DNA of 64,000 nt, taken from positions 620,001 through 684,000 of the forward strand of contig VJWN01000003.1 in NCBI GenBank assembly GCA_007644065.1, given 5' to 3'. Shown piece by piece: positions 14,089 through 25,673 of this stretch. The notes beneath the pieces are model-generated. The model was not told where the DNA came from. It worked only from the letters and a program-made list of their open reading frames with translations, and did no database searches. The stretch comes from Margaritispora aquatica. Taxonomy: Eukaryota; Ascomycota; Leotiomycetes; Helotiales; Discinellaceae. Both the position numbers and the translations under genes were made by a program. Position 1 is the first letter of the stretch. Every line of letters begins with the position of its first letter.

Positions 14089-15207
14089 TCATGAGAATCT
14101 GTCGATTGAGCTGTGTATGAATGATGTTTGCACGACGGAGAAAAGGCAGGGATGGGATGGATACCACGTTTACATATTGCGGTGTTCGGAGTTATCACGA
14201 TGGCATGGGGTGTCTGTCATGCAGCATTTAATTCAGGCGTGCTACCACGGTCCTAGATGGACTGGTCACAATTTCTGCCATTGATCTTTCGGGTGAATTG
14301 TTGTCACTTGCGCCCAGTACACTTCGTTTTTACGACTGCTGAATGTTGCAATCCAGCTCCATTACATGGTCTACATCACGAGGAAATCTCATATTGGGAG
14401 TCAGCTGAAGGATCGGGAAGACATGAGTTCAGGGCATTACCGTGTAATCATCCATTTCCCATTGGCTGAATCGCGTGCAGGCTCAACGTTGAAGGTGCAG
14501 CACATCCTTCCTCGAAGCACCAATTGCATCCACGCAATAACCTTGCTACGTCCTTCATGCATACGCATCTCGATCCAAAAACGGGCGACAGCAACCTTTC
14601 CCTGTTTCTCAGATCCTCCAAAACCTTATCTACTATTAACCCAGCGCACATTCCCCTCGACAAAACATTCACAGAAAGTCAAATTCTTCCAAGCGAGTGC
14701 CATTATTAGCAAAAACCTCCCATCGACCATTTCAAGCACTTGGCCAAAGCTTCATCTACTTCCCGTCGAGTTTCCGCTAAAGCTTCCGTGCGGGTGCTAC
14801 CGTACCTTACCGTAGGACCGTTGACGTGTCAGAGTCGAGTTCTACCAAAACGGCGGGGCACTCGCTCCTTGCACCTTGCACGTAGCCCCGGCTGGCTGCG
14901 CCAAAAACGTACTCGTGACGGATGATTCGTACAGCGGTCCCATGCAATTCCCCGATCCGAGGCGGAGGGGGCACGAGTTGACGTTTCGCGGACATGCAGC
15001 ATGGGTATGGTCATGGTCGTGGTCATGATGATAGTGATGTTATCTTAATTCCCTCTCTCATGTGTTCCTCTGCTTTCTATTTTTGTTTTGCAGTGTGCGT
15101 GTTTGTGATTTTGTATTTCATTCACTCGTTGTGTCGAGAAGATGCGGTGTGTTTAGTATCTTTCACTACCATTCTTATTTTCAACGAGCTGTTGATCAAC
15201 CGCACCA
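14089..15207. other. Intergenic region between mcm6 and MFS gene
   Basis: About 1.1 kb holding the mcm6 3' UTR and the transporter promoter. Several overlapping short frames (for example 14366-14815) share the same DNA in different phases and show no domain; none is accepted. The stretch 15060-15190 is T/TG-rich. Confidence 0.55.
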
Positions 15208-17022
15208 ATGTCTTTGCTCAAGAACGCTAGAATGTCGGGTTTGATACCCGTGACGATCATCTGTACGGTATCTGGTTTTGGCGGAGCACTGTTGCTTAGT
15301 ACCCATGTGTACCTTATTGAACAAGCGGTGTGTAGAGAACATTATATGCAGTATGACTCTATGAAGGTGGATATCAATGGCTTGGTTGATGAGGAGTTGT
15401 GCAAACTCCCCACGATAGAGGCGAGAGTTGCAAGTATCTATGGCATCTATTGCGCTTTGTTGTTCCTACCATGTGAGTTGCTTTGTCTTCCCTCGGCTAG
15501 CATTGAGGGCAGTGACTGATGAAGTGTAGCTTTGTTTCTGGCTGGACCATATGGGAGGATTGGGGCTTTGTTGGGGAAGAGGACTGTGATATTGATGAAT
15601 TTGATATCCTACGTTCTTGCCGCGATTTACTTTACGTCTATCTGTAAGCTTCATTACTTCTCGAAAAATTGCATTGGTTTTAATGTCTCAGGTTATTTCT
15701 ACAAAACATTCGACATACGATGGATATACCTCGCTCCCTTCTTCGACATCGTCGGTGGTGGCCAAGTTATACTCAGTTCATTCTTATACACTTATGTTTC
15801 TGAGTGTACCAGTTCGAAAAAACTGTAAGAGAGCCCTTTTTCATCATTCACAACTCCAAGCTGACATGATCGAAGGAGCAATGTGTTTTATAAAATTTCT
15901 GCACTCACGATCTTCTTAAACTTTATTGCACTCATAATTAGCTCTTTCACCCTCCGACGAAACGTCTGGCTTCAATGTGTCCTCGGTATTACTAGCTTGG
16001 CACTACCTATACCATTTGCGTTCCTCCTTCCTGGGCGTAGATCATCAACATCACCGCTCGAGGAAGCAGAAGATGGCACTAAGTATGTAGATGAAGAGGC
16101 CACCATCCCGACGTCAAAAGTCACCCTCGAGCCAGAAATTACAGAGACGACATCGTTAATGTCATCATCCTCATCGAGCTCCTCAGTACCATCATCACCA
16201 CCAATATCACCACCACTACCACAAATCACCATATCAAAAATCTTCACCACCATCATCTCCGCCCTCTGGACCCACCACACGCACACCCTCTCCCTCATCA
16301 AACGCCTCCTCACCTCCCCACCATTCATCCGTACTACCCTTCTCACCTACCTCGTCCTGACCCTCTCGTCCCGGCTCACCGTCATCTTGACGCAATGGGC
16401 CTCCCTAACCTACGCCTGGGTCTTTGCAGACGTTGTGTCCCTCAAATCCTTTGAGATGCTCGTATCTGGCCTCCTGCTATTTTCTTTGCCGCTCATCTCT
16501 CGCTTTCTGGCGCGTAGGAAGTCCTGGTTTAAGGACATGAGCGAGGTAGATCTGTTTGTGGTGAAGGCGAGCGTGGGCGCGAGTTTGGTGGGGACGCTGT
16601 GCTTGGGTTTCGCGCCATCGAGGAGCTGGTATGTGGTCTCCATTGCGGTGTCGACGATGGGGAGTGGTGTTGCGGAAGCGTTGCGGAGTTTTGTCACGGC
16701 GAGGTTCGCGAGTTTTCAGAAGCAAGAAGAGAGTGGGCAAGGGGAAGTGAAGGGAGGAGGAAGAGGGGCTTTGGAGGAATTGTACTTGGGTATTGGGTTA
16801 GTGCAGACCATTGCAGGAATCTTGGGCTCGGTGTTCTGGAGTGGTTTGTTTGCGAGGGTGTTGGGGAAAGGGTATTTGGTGGAGCGGGTACCGTTTATGG
16901 CGTGTGCTGGCGTTTTTGCGGTGATGTTTGTTTGTGTGGTTTTGCTTGGGAGGGTGGGAAAGAGTGAGAGGAGAGATGAAGAGGCTGGCAATGGTGAGGA
17001 TATTTTAACGGGTGAAGTTTGA
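15208..17022 (+). CDS. Major facilitator superfamily (MFS) transporter
   Basis: Four exons, 15208-15472, 15530-15643, 15692-15824 and 15876-17022, give 552 residues. Hydrophobic segments in order match an MFS-type polytopic protein: an N-terminal span GLIPVTIICTVSGFGGALLL followed by VYLIEQ, loop motif GPYGRIGALLGKR at the start of exon 2 (the MFS motif A position), paired spans through LNFIALIIS and LGITSLALPIPFAFLL, a hydrophilic central loop with an acidic/serine run (about 215-270), then six more spans ending GVFAVMFVCVVLLG and a charged tail. It sits in the plasma or an organellar membrane; the substrate is unknown. All introns are GT-AG and phases agree (T|CT, T|GT, CT|G). An alternative start at 15232 would remove eight residues. 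It resembles the poorly characterised fungal MFS proteins with a long central loop. Confidence 0.85.
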
Positions 17023-18714
17023 CAGGATTCAACTTAGAGCCGTAAGAGCATAGATGTAGATAGATAGATAGATAGATAGATAGATACCCCATACTACTAG
17101 AATTTAATGAATAAATGACCGAATTCTATAATTTTCCATCACCTCGATGTTCCAGACGCTCAGTCGTTCAGTGAAAGCAAATTAGAAATTATGAATTCTA
17201 GGTCTACCTCCATTTTGAATAAACCCGGCAAGAGGAATAGTTGCATCCACTCCGACGATCACCGAAAAAAAGGTATCCCGTGGGGTGTAGTTGTTACTAC
17301 CGGGCCTATCAATCTGCTCCTAGTTTCCACAAATTAATTTCCAGATTACGAAAACAAACGGAGGAATACGAGGCTTCCGAGACCCGACCGAATCTCTATA
17401 ATAAAAGGGAAGATCTCTAATCTATAGATCCCAGGTCTCGGTGGCCTGTGAAGAGACGAGATCACAAAGAACAGAACATACCTGTCCAAAGATGGGCGAA
17501 CTTCTCAGGATTGCCTGAAATAGCAAAGCAAACCCAAAACCAAAACCACCAAATCAAATCAAATCATCAACAAGAGGGAGATACAGAGGCAGTCAGAGTT
17601 TGATTCTCGGTGCTTTTGAGCGTGGCAATAATGTACATGGTGGAAAGAAACTCTCAAACTGGGTGTATTTGTTGATGGTGTCCAATTAACCTAAAACGAC
17701 TACAATGAAATGGAGAATGTTAAAAGAGATACTCGAAAACAAAATCTAGTCATAACTCCAAATTCCTATACTCAACCCAATTCGAGTTCGAATAAAAAAG
17801 CCCTATGAACTCACGACCAAGCCTCGCCGTCGCTTAATCCCACCCAAAAACCCTCCAAAACGTGCAAAACAAACGATCACAACAACAAAACTCCAGGACT
17901 CCCCCATGAGGGGTCGCTTAGAAACACTCCGATGCGTGTTTTAAAGTCCAAATTTGTCGAATCTGACCGTGGCGTCGTAACGGTTGTCGGTTCTCGCTAT
18001 GGTCGGTCTTTTTGCTTCTAATTGTTGATCCACCCCAAGACAGTCGTGACCTGAAGCTTATGCACCTAAGATGCCATTGCGCCAACTGAGCCATGCGTCG
18101 GCTGTCTTGTGTTGGAGAGAACTGGGTGGTTTGGGGATTTATACTTATGTTTGGGTTGGATTTTCGAGGGCTAGGCGGGACAATATCCGGAGGGTTGTCT
18201 TTTGGTTGGAGAGACTCTCCTTTGGCGGAATTTTTGGAGTATTGGGTTCCTTCGGCCTTGGTTCAGATATGTCTACGCTGATCAGTGGTAAGGAAGTACT
18301 AAAAATATTCGGTGTGTTGAGAATCAATCATATGTGACCTTTTTAAGTTCTTACTCAAGTACTTGGAGCAAGTCGGAACTTTGGGTATCCCTCTCCCTAT
18401 CTGCAACAGGCAGCAAGCACTTGTCTCGCAACCAGATTCCAACTACACTTCCAGCGCACCCGGAAGAGAATGATGGCAGTTATTCGTATGATTAGATACA
18501 TCAAATATTCATTGAGCAATTCCAACTAGCTCGAAGGCCAATTTAAAGCAGAGATCCCACAAAACAATAACGCCAAATCCATTTCCCAGCCACTTCGGGT
18601 GTGCCAATCTAATCCTTGCCAGCTTCATTTGTTTCATGCTTTGATCAACTATCGTTCCTTATGTTTTCTCGTTTCGCATGGTATATCGTATCGTGCTCGA
18701 GTCCTCATTATCAT
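17023..18714. other. Intergenic region with TAGA microsatellite
   Basis: 1.7 kb between the convergently placed MFS gene and the small membrane-protein gene. It contains a TAGA repeat (17057-17086) and a tRNA-like half (about 18030-18102, see findings). The open frame at 18071-18337 lacks any supporting feature and overlaps that tRNA-like sequence. No protein gene is recognised. Confidence 0.5.
17057..17086. repeat. (TAGA)n microsatellite
   Basis: Seven and a half perfect copies of a TAGA tetranucleotide just downstream of the MFS transporter stop codon. It is probably in the 3' UTR or flank. Confidence 0.95.
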
Positions 18715-19060
18715 CTATACACCGCCTCCTGTCAAGACCACAAGTCAGCTTAATTCTTTCTGCATCTACTTAGCAGCACAATGCAGGTCGGCTGGATGAC
18801 TGGGCTTTCGTACCACTTCTTCCAGTAGCGACTGAGTAGTTGATCTCCTTCGCACTGTCTTTCGCCCCCTCACTGCGTGCAAGCACTGCCTTCCACTTCA
18901 ACCCGATGAACAAAGCACTTCCGCCGACAATGGTAGCAAGGAGCAGAGGATTCCGTTGACGCCTAATGTTGAAGAAAAATCAGCACATGTTTTTCAAGTG
19001 AGGAGGTACCCATTGTGTAATGTCACACGAGCAAGTGTGCAGATCTGTGACGTACGACAT
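18715..19060 (-). CDS. Small (55-residue) single-span membrane protein, conserved-looking
   Basis: Exons 19060-19056 (5 nt), 18962-18814 and 18728-18715 (14 nt) give a 55-residue protein: a basic start MSRQRN, one hydrophobic segment (NPLLLATIVGGSALFIGL, about 6-23), a charged helix, and the C-terminal motif ATGRSGGGV. The model rests on three agreeing facts: the GTACGT donor after ATG-TC leaves the phase needed by exon 2; intron 1 ends TTCAACATTAG; and intron 2 (GTACGA...CTGAC...TTGACAG) rescues the frame to a glycine-rich end. Without intron 2 the frame runs into an unrelated tail ending RPALCC. Small fungal proteins with one span and an RSGGG-type C-terminus are familiar to me as uncharacterised, probably mitochondrial, but I cannot name the family. 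The gene is far below usual ORF-length thresholds. Confidence 0.72.
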
Positions 19061-20717
19061 GATTGATTGAGGAGATGGCATATTGGCTGTTGCTGTTGCT
19101 CTTGCTTTAGTTCTCTCTGTAGATGTCTAAAATGGGAGCTGGAGATGTAGAGCAGTTGATGTAGAAGCAATCTTGGTATGAATCGAAAGAACGGTGTGCG
19201 AGTTCGAGCCTTGTTGAGTTGTGAGTTGATGTTGGGGATGCACAAGTGTAATAATGGGCTAATGGGAAGCTTGTGAGCTCTCCACACTTTTTACCCCGGA
19301 TCACGCTAGGAGCCTAGTCGTTGCCGGTCATGCTACCTAAGCTTTGTCATAGCTAACCTCGGGCATCGCATCGGAAGGCTTCTTCTGGGTATTCTTCTGG
19401 GTATTCTTGCTTCTGAGAAAGACTCTACGTTGTGTGTTTTCCGAGTCCCTCGTCTTTGGGTTGGTGGTTTTATAAATTATTCATATTTCTTTTATTGGAC
19501 AATTGCATATGCATCCGGCTATTGATCCGAAATACTGGGACTGGAACGATAGAGACAGCACATCCCAAATATCCACCTCGGTAATCAAGGAACGGTGAAA
19601 TATAGACCCGGTAAGGTAAGGCATGATACCTATCGAGTCTCATCATGTCAGCTGTTCAGGCATCATCTCCAGCTGGACTGTTCTGTTGGTCTCTTCCGAT
19701 TCCTGCTCCTCACTCATCCTGCCTCCTCGCATCCTCAGATCAGAATCAGGATGGATGAATGAATGAATGAATGAATGAATGTAGCCGAAACCTCCTCAGT
19801 GGGAGGAAGGACGGGCGTGAATTCCAAATAATCGGAGATGCTTCACCATATCGAAATCAAACCGAATGGTGGTGATGAAGATAAGGATCATTAATTATTT
19901 GTTATTCGCTATTTGTTTCTCGTCAATGGGGCCTAGGTAACCTGAACTTTTCATCCGGTCATGTTGTGTATCAGTCACGTTACGCTTATAGATTTGTACA
20001 TTTGCATTTCTCTCATTTCCACATATTGAGGCTCTTCTCAGCTTCACCAGCAATAGTGCAAGAAATTTCTTTATCCTCAAGCTGAATGGGAAACATTGAT
20101 TTATGGTATTTCAGCTGCACTGCATTTTCACGGAAGCGATCAATGCCTGATTTGCATAAAACAGTGCGTCACAATTGAGGCATACGGTTCTTTTTGTATT
20201 TTGCTGTTATCCCCCTATCCCTGCTGAGCTGAAGCCAGCCTAGTTTTCAAGGTTGGAGAGAACTGGTCCAGCTGAAACTCTTCCTCTGAAGGCTGGTGGT
20301 TGGTTCGGTAGTGCACGTGGCGCCCAACTAGCAAGGTCTCCTTCAAAGCTCCGGATGTTTGACGTATCACATCGTATCCCATCGTATCCCACCTGACCCC
20401 ATGTACTTGAGTAATCCGCCGTCACGCAGCCAAGGTGTTTCCACCATAAGGAAAAAAGTCTGGAATATTGAGAATACCTTGCCTTCAGCCTTGCCATATC
20501 AACTTAATCTGCACGATGAATAATTCGGTCAAAATACCCCCTCTCCCATCACTCAAAGACTTTTACCAGATTACATACCCTCGAATCACGTTTGCAGTTT
20601 TTATCTTCCCCTCGCAACCAACACTACCTCCGCTCCGCTACTTTGCTGCAGCCTTAAATGTTTTGCCGAGTATATCGACGCTGTTCTAAGTGGTCAAAGA
20701 GGGGTCAAAATAAGAGG
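19061..20717. other. Intergenic region with GAAT microsatellite
   Basis: 1.65 kb between divergent genes. It holds the promoter of the 55-residue gene, a GAAT repeat (19755-19781), and a short tandem duplication of a 12-bp unit (TTCTTCTGGGTA) near 19380-19405. No coding structure is seen. Confidence 0.55.
19755..19781. repeat. (GAAT)n microsatellite
   Basis: About six and a half copies of the tetranucleotide ATGA/GAAT in an intergenic region. Confidence 0.95.
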
Positions 20718-21685
20718 ATGGATGCATCACAGTCATCGAGGGAGTTGGCTATGCTCCCGGTCAACCTGTCATCAAATCCTACCGACTTTAGCGTAGACAA
20801 TAAAGCACACCACACTCCTCAACTACCTCCTTCAGCACAAGGCATGGCATCACCTACAGTAACGACAAGAACCTTCCAAGAATCGTGAGTTAATTCTCCC
20901 AAATTTTATTCTCAGAGTGGTCTTACTCATCCTCCGAATCAGTATTTTCAAGAACTCGCGACCAAGCGGCCCACCGAAGCCTTTCTCAGGCAACACGGAG
21001 CGATATATTGTCGTTAATTCAATGAAGAGGCAACGAGAAGCGTTCAAGCAATCTACTTCCGACAGTGAAGCAACGATGTCAGAAGGGAGTGAGGCTCCCA
21101 AAAGAAGGAAAACAGCAAGCGAAAACCTAGCGCTACCGAACTTGACAGGTAAGATTGCCACCTTCCAACAAGGATCAACATGCTAACCATAACTTAGACA
21201 CAACCGTCTCAGCTCCTGCCACACCACCTGGAGACGTCACTCCCAGACTTGAGGGAACTAGTTCCACCTTCCAGCCCTTTACGCCCGATACGAGCTTCGA
21301 CCTTCGACATAAAAGGCAAGGTAGCAGGCTAAGCCAAATAACATCCTCTTCCTCGCCTGCACGCATCAACGAAATCGATCTGTTCAAGGTGATGATGAGG
21401 GATCAAAATCCGCTGTACTACCAGCCTGAAGAACACTCACCTATCGATGTCAATACTCAAGCCCAAAACTATGTCGACCTTGCACAGGTACATAAGAAAG
21501 TCTTGGACTTCCATGGCGCGGAGACGGAGTTTTTGAAAGCTTTCCAGATGTATAACAGGAGCATGGGATCGGATTCACCAGAGGTGATGAGGACAATGGG
21601 TTCTTTGGCTGAGTTGTATGAGGATCAAAGCCGACCTAGTGAAGCACCGAGGAGGAGGAGAAATTGTTATGTGTTCTGCGGTTGA
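20718..21685 (+). pseudogene. TPR-type protein gene, probably truncated by a frameshift
   Basis: Exons 20718-20884, 20943-21148 and 21198-21685 give 286 residues. The N-terminal two thirds are serine/threonine/proline-rich and disordered, with a basic patch (KRRKT) that could be a nuclear signal. From about residue 215 the sequence becomes helical and tetratricopeptide-like (AQNYVDLAQVHKKVLDFHGA, then TEFLKAFQMYNRSMG, then VMRTMGSLAELYEDQSR). The frame then degenerates to PRRRRNCYVFCG and stops at 21685. In another phase the DNA from about 21649 reads EEEEKLLCVLRLIDVVANLCLAYGL, which continues a TPR helix pair, and is followed by a GTATGT donor. A 1-nt loss or 2-nt gain near 21646-21649 would explain this. 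It could instead be a sequencing error in an intact gene. The start could also be 20658. Confidence 0.55.
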
Positions 21686-23163
21686 TAGATGTCGTTGCGA
21701 ATTTGTGTCTAGCATATGGTTTGGTATGTTACGATTGGATTAGGTGGTATCATATGGCTGGCGACTAGTGTATGCCTATGGGCAGGGAGGGATACATGAC
21801 GTTGGGATGGCATAGGGTGGTCAATATCACATTTGGGGTGGGCATGGTATATGAAACAAAACGGCGCATAGGTGTATTCAACTTTTTGGGCTGAGTTTGA
21901 TCGGAGTTGGGGTTGGGAAGGCATACTTATTATTATACCCATACAAGTGGGACAAGTTGTACATAGACGCATATGAAGCATAAGATTTAACTCGGGATGG
22001 TCCTCGAGGCTTTGCTATGATTCTAAACAATGGTACATCCAGCTGTGGATGTCTTATCCTATGCCGATTACATTATTGGATACGTCGAGCGAGGAACGAA
22101 CTTGAAGACTTTACAACTAAGCGAAAATGGAAATGTGGAGTTTTAAGCGAGAGCCTTCCGTTTCTCAGCCGTCACACACAGCAGTCAAAGAAGAAGGTGG
22201 ATGGATTGTGTGTAGATAATACCTACCAATGCCTACTCAATTAATTGTAGAAAGTGGGCTTTGATAAAACATAGCCTCAGTGACGATTCTAAAGCCAAGT
22301 ACCTATATATCCTCCATGTTAGATATTTAATACAAACAGTCATATCAACTTTACTCATTTTCATGTTATGCTTCTTCTTTCTTACTTGCTATAAATACGC
22401 CTCATATAGCATCAGCGCAAAAACGAGTGCCCACTTACCTAAGTTGAGGCTATGGCCAACATGGTCAGTTAGCAAAACAAAAGACATACAACAGTAGGTA
22501 TTCGCTGGTGGTCACCCACCCAACTACTAATCTACCGATCTGAGGCTTGTGTATGGCAGAGCGGACGGGATGCCCAATTCTCCTCAGTCTATGGTCGTAT
22601 GTGACAGCGAGTCTTTAGAGTAGGATTATACACTCACCACCTATCGCATCGCATCAGATATCCCTATCAATCTTATCATGATCTAGAGCATCTAAATGCT
22701 ATATTCCTTGAACTCTACTTTTCTCTCTTTGGCGTGATGGATATTGCAAATAGGCATGGGCTCAGCTGATGTTTAGGCTTGTCATGTGATGATGATGCTA
22801 TCAAGACAAACACAGAAACTCACAAAATTTACCTCACATTTGCCATCGGAGCTGACTTGTATTTTCCAGTCTGGGCGTAAGGGTTCAAAATCCACTGGTT
22901 AAACTTCAAGGCGAGCAGAAATGCAGATATTAAGATGGTGTTCAATCATCTACTGTCATTTTGTGAAATTACTCAGGTAGTATCTCAAGCCTGTGGAATT
23001 GTTTCTTAGGAGGTGAGAAGATGGTGTCGAATTAATTCGAATTTCAATTTTGGCGAGTGAAAAGATGGCAAGACCGACTAGCTAGGCGCCCATCCAGAAC
23101 ATACAAGCCATAAAATCGCGACAGCTAAAAGCATCCCACACATAAATTTTTCATCACACAGAC
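21686..23163. other. Intergenic region between TPR gene and tyrosinase 3' end
   Basis: About 1.5 kb. The first 80 bp continue TPR-like coding potential in a shifted frame. The rest is A/T-leaning with no long frame, repeat or RNA gene recognised. It contains the 3' flank of the tyrosinase. Confidence 0.5.
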
Positions 23164-25673
23164 CTAGTTCAAATCCCCAGGTGCAGCGCCAGCCAAACGT
23201 CCCTCCGAAACCTCATACAAAACCTCATAATTCTCATACATGGACGGGATATCCGCAGCGATGAAATGCGTAGCCTTCCCCATCGCCACCGATACCTTAA
23301 GAGAAGGCATGTCTTCCTTCGGAATAACATTATCGTCCAACTACAACCACTTGTCAGTAACATCATCCTAACACAACCACACTCAACGGGTAGGGGAGAA
23401 TATCTTACATCAGTAATCCTCCAGTGCAAATTAGCCTTCAAATACGCAATCACATCATCCCTCGCCAGACTCTCCAGCGTTAAGCCTCGCAACTCCATGG
23501 CTTTGGTGATGTGTTCGACCAGGTAATCAGTCAAGATGATCTGGCCGGTGGATAACTCGTGGTTTTCCTGCTGGCGAAGACAGTTTGCGCAGCCAGTGGG
23601 GGTCAGCCCGCGGAATTCAGCTGGGGAGCTGAAGTTGTAGACGAGGCCGACTTGGGTGGGTGTGTCGCTGAAGAGGAGAGAGGATGATGGATCCGGGACG
23701 TCGCCGAGGAAGATGCGGACGCTATATGGATAGCCGTCGAGTGCGAAGCTAGGGCGTTGTCAGTAAGGCGATATGTTAAGCGATTTGGGAGCAAGACAAA
23801 CCGGTCAAAGAGCACGTTCACGATGTAATCGTTCTCCTTCCACTTTTCCTTCGCCACTGGGGAAGTAACTGCGGCTGCTACCGGGATTTGAGCAACAGCA
23901 GCAGGACTGCTTGCTTTCATCAAGATCTCGGCCGTGGGAATGTCAGACTGTTGAATAGGGACCTGCGCTTCTTTCGGAGCACCTCCTTGTGCCGGTCCAG
24001 CCGCCGCTGCAGCTAGTGGACTCTTACTAACGCTGACCTCCTCGGCCTTCAACTCCTGGGCCTTCCTCATCAAGACGGGAGGGAAATTCTCAACAGCCAG
24101 ATTCATCACCGGCAAGCTCATGAGATGCGCATCAGCCAGTCCGGCATTCTTCCTAAGCTGCAGGGTTGACTTGCCAGTCGTGCTGTACCTCAGCTCGATG
24201 GTGGTGCGGAGCGCTTTCTGGTATTTCACAAGGTCGAACTTGCCGGATGTCTGGTACGCGGGCAGCCAGCGTTGCGTCTCTGGGTATGCGTATCCGCAGT
24301 CTTTGGTGTATCGACAAGCAAATGCGTCCCAGGGCGTGGACTTGGTGTCGGTGTGGAAAGGTGCGAGGGGGTCGTCAGGCTCCATTGTGCCACGGCCGGT
24401 GGTGAATGTCTCGACGTATTTCTTGGGGTACAGATCCTGCCACATGGCGAAGATACGATCGACGTTGCTGTGGTTAAGTTAGTGAAATCATAATGTTGAG
24501 AGGTACTGTAGGGAATTTACCAGTGATGCAACCTTCAAAGTTCAAATTAGCGTTTTCATTCTCTCAATTTTTTGGAACCTGATGCTTACCAGAAGATGGG
24601 ATCAAAAGCCGCCACGCCAACTCGAGACATATGGCCTTTACCACCAGTCAGGACGTGGATCTGACCATGAATATCCTCGAGAGACGAGTAAAAAGACGGA
24701 GGTTGTCCACTCGTGTAACCCTCTGTAGCAAAGGCAGTATAAGTAGGCAAGAAATCCTCGATAAAAAGACGATACACAGCCTCAGGAAGTGTGTTGCTAT
24801 CCACAACTGAAGCACCGCGGAGTTGGCCGGTAATTGGCTCCCAATTCTGCTTCTCACCGTTCACCCATGCGGCGTTGAAGTTAGCGTCGCTTGAGTTGGT
24901 CGTTGATGAATAGCGGACAGTGGATTTAGATTTGTCAAACTATACTGTGTCAGTTGAGCCGAAGCGAGAAGAAATCCTCTTGTCTTACAGGAAGCGAGCC
25001 ATCTCTAGAGATGCCGTAATCACCAAATGTCTTTCTCCTCGGATCAGCAGGGAGGGTGAATTTCCACATCGGATTCAGAACAGTAGTCACGCCGGTTTTG
25101 GTCTTCACCTCGACCGTTGCTTGAGTGATGATGAATGGCACATTGGGACCGAATTTCGTCGAGTCGTTCGGTGCACGCCAATCAGGCTTTCGCATAGCCC
25201 AGTCCCAGTATGGGAGGCGCCAGGTGTTGGCGGCGTTAATCATGGCAGCTTGGTCCTCTGCTGCAAAGGTGGTAGGGATCAGCTTGAGCATGAGCTCATA
25301 GAGACGCTGCTCGTACAGCATGAGGTATGGCCTGTGCCATGGTGGGAACAGAGGGGTGCCATGGACGCAGTACCAGCTTGACTTTGGGGTCTTCGTGTCC
25401 CAGGCTACCAAAGGCTGACCGTGAATGCCTGATCATCATGTGAGTAAAGTAGTTTGAAGTTGAAATAAATTTCGACTCACCTGCAACGGCAAAATATGAC
25501 ATTTGACTGTCTGGGCTCATGGCTTGGAAGGCATTTAGGGCGTGGATAAAGAGTGATCTCTGATAGAGATCGTTCTTGTCCTTGGAACTCCACCATTCAT
25601 CAATCTCTCGACGAACAGGCACTGCTTCTCCAGGCCCAAGGCCCTTTTGGATGCCTGTGATGGCGTAAGACAT
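23164..25673 (-). CDS. Tyrosinase (polyphenol oxidase), type-3 copper enzyme
   Basis: Seven exons: 25673-25481, 25428-24989, 24939-24590, 24532-24521, 24467-23802, 23748-23409, 23340-23164; 725 residues. Tyrosinases oxidise monophenols and o-diphenols to quinones, feeding melanin. CuA ligands are H67 (AGIHGQP), H87 and H96 (CVHGTPLFPPWHRPY); C85 in C-x-H is positioned for the Cys-His thioether. CuB ligands are H302 and H306 (IHGQIH) and H331 (DPIFWLHHCNVD). Exon 4 is only 12 nt and codes for the LHH step. The C-terminal part contains an alanine/proline/lysine linker (about 460-520) and a beta-rich domain (FALDGYPYSVRIFLGD, then CANCLRQQENHELSTGQIILTDYL), matching the lid domain that keeps fungal pro-tyrosinases latent. 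No N-terminal signal peptide is seen (MSYAITGIQKG), so the enzyme is probably cytosolic. Confidence 0.93.

Noticed and set aside
14366..14815. 149-codon plus-strand frame downstream of mcm6
   Set aside because: Other frames on both strands overlap it, composition is not protein-like, and there is no domain or splice support.
21525..21648. Alternative intron (GTGATG...CCGAG) that would avoid the TPR frameshift
   Set aside because: The donor is poor and the intron would delete the best TPR-like segment (MRTMGSLAELYEDQSR), so a frameshift is the simpler reading.
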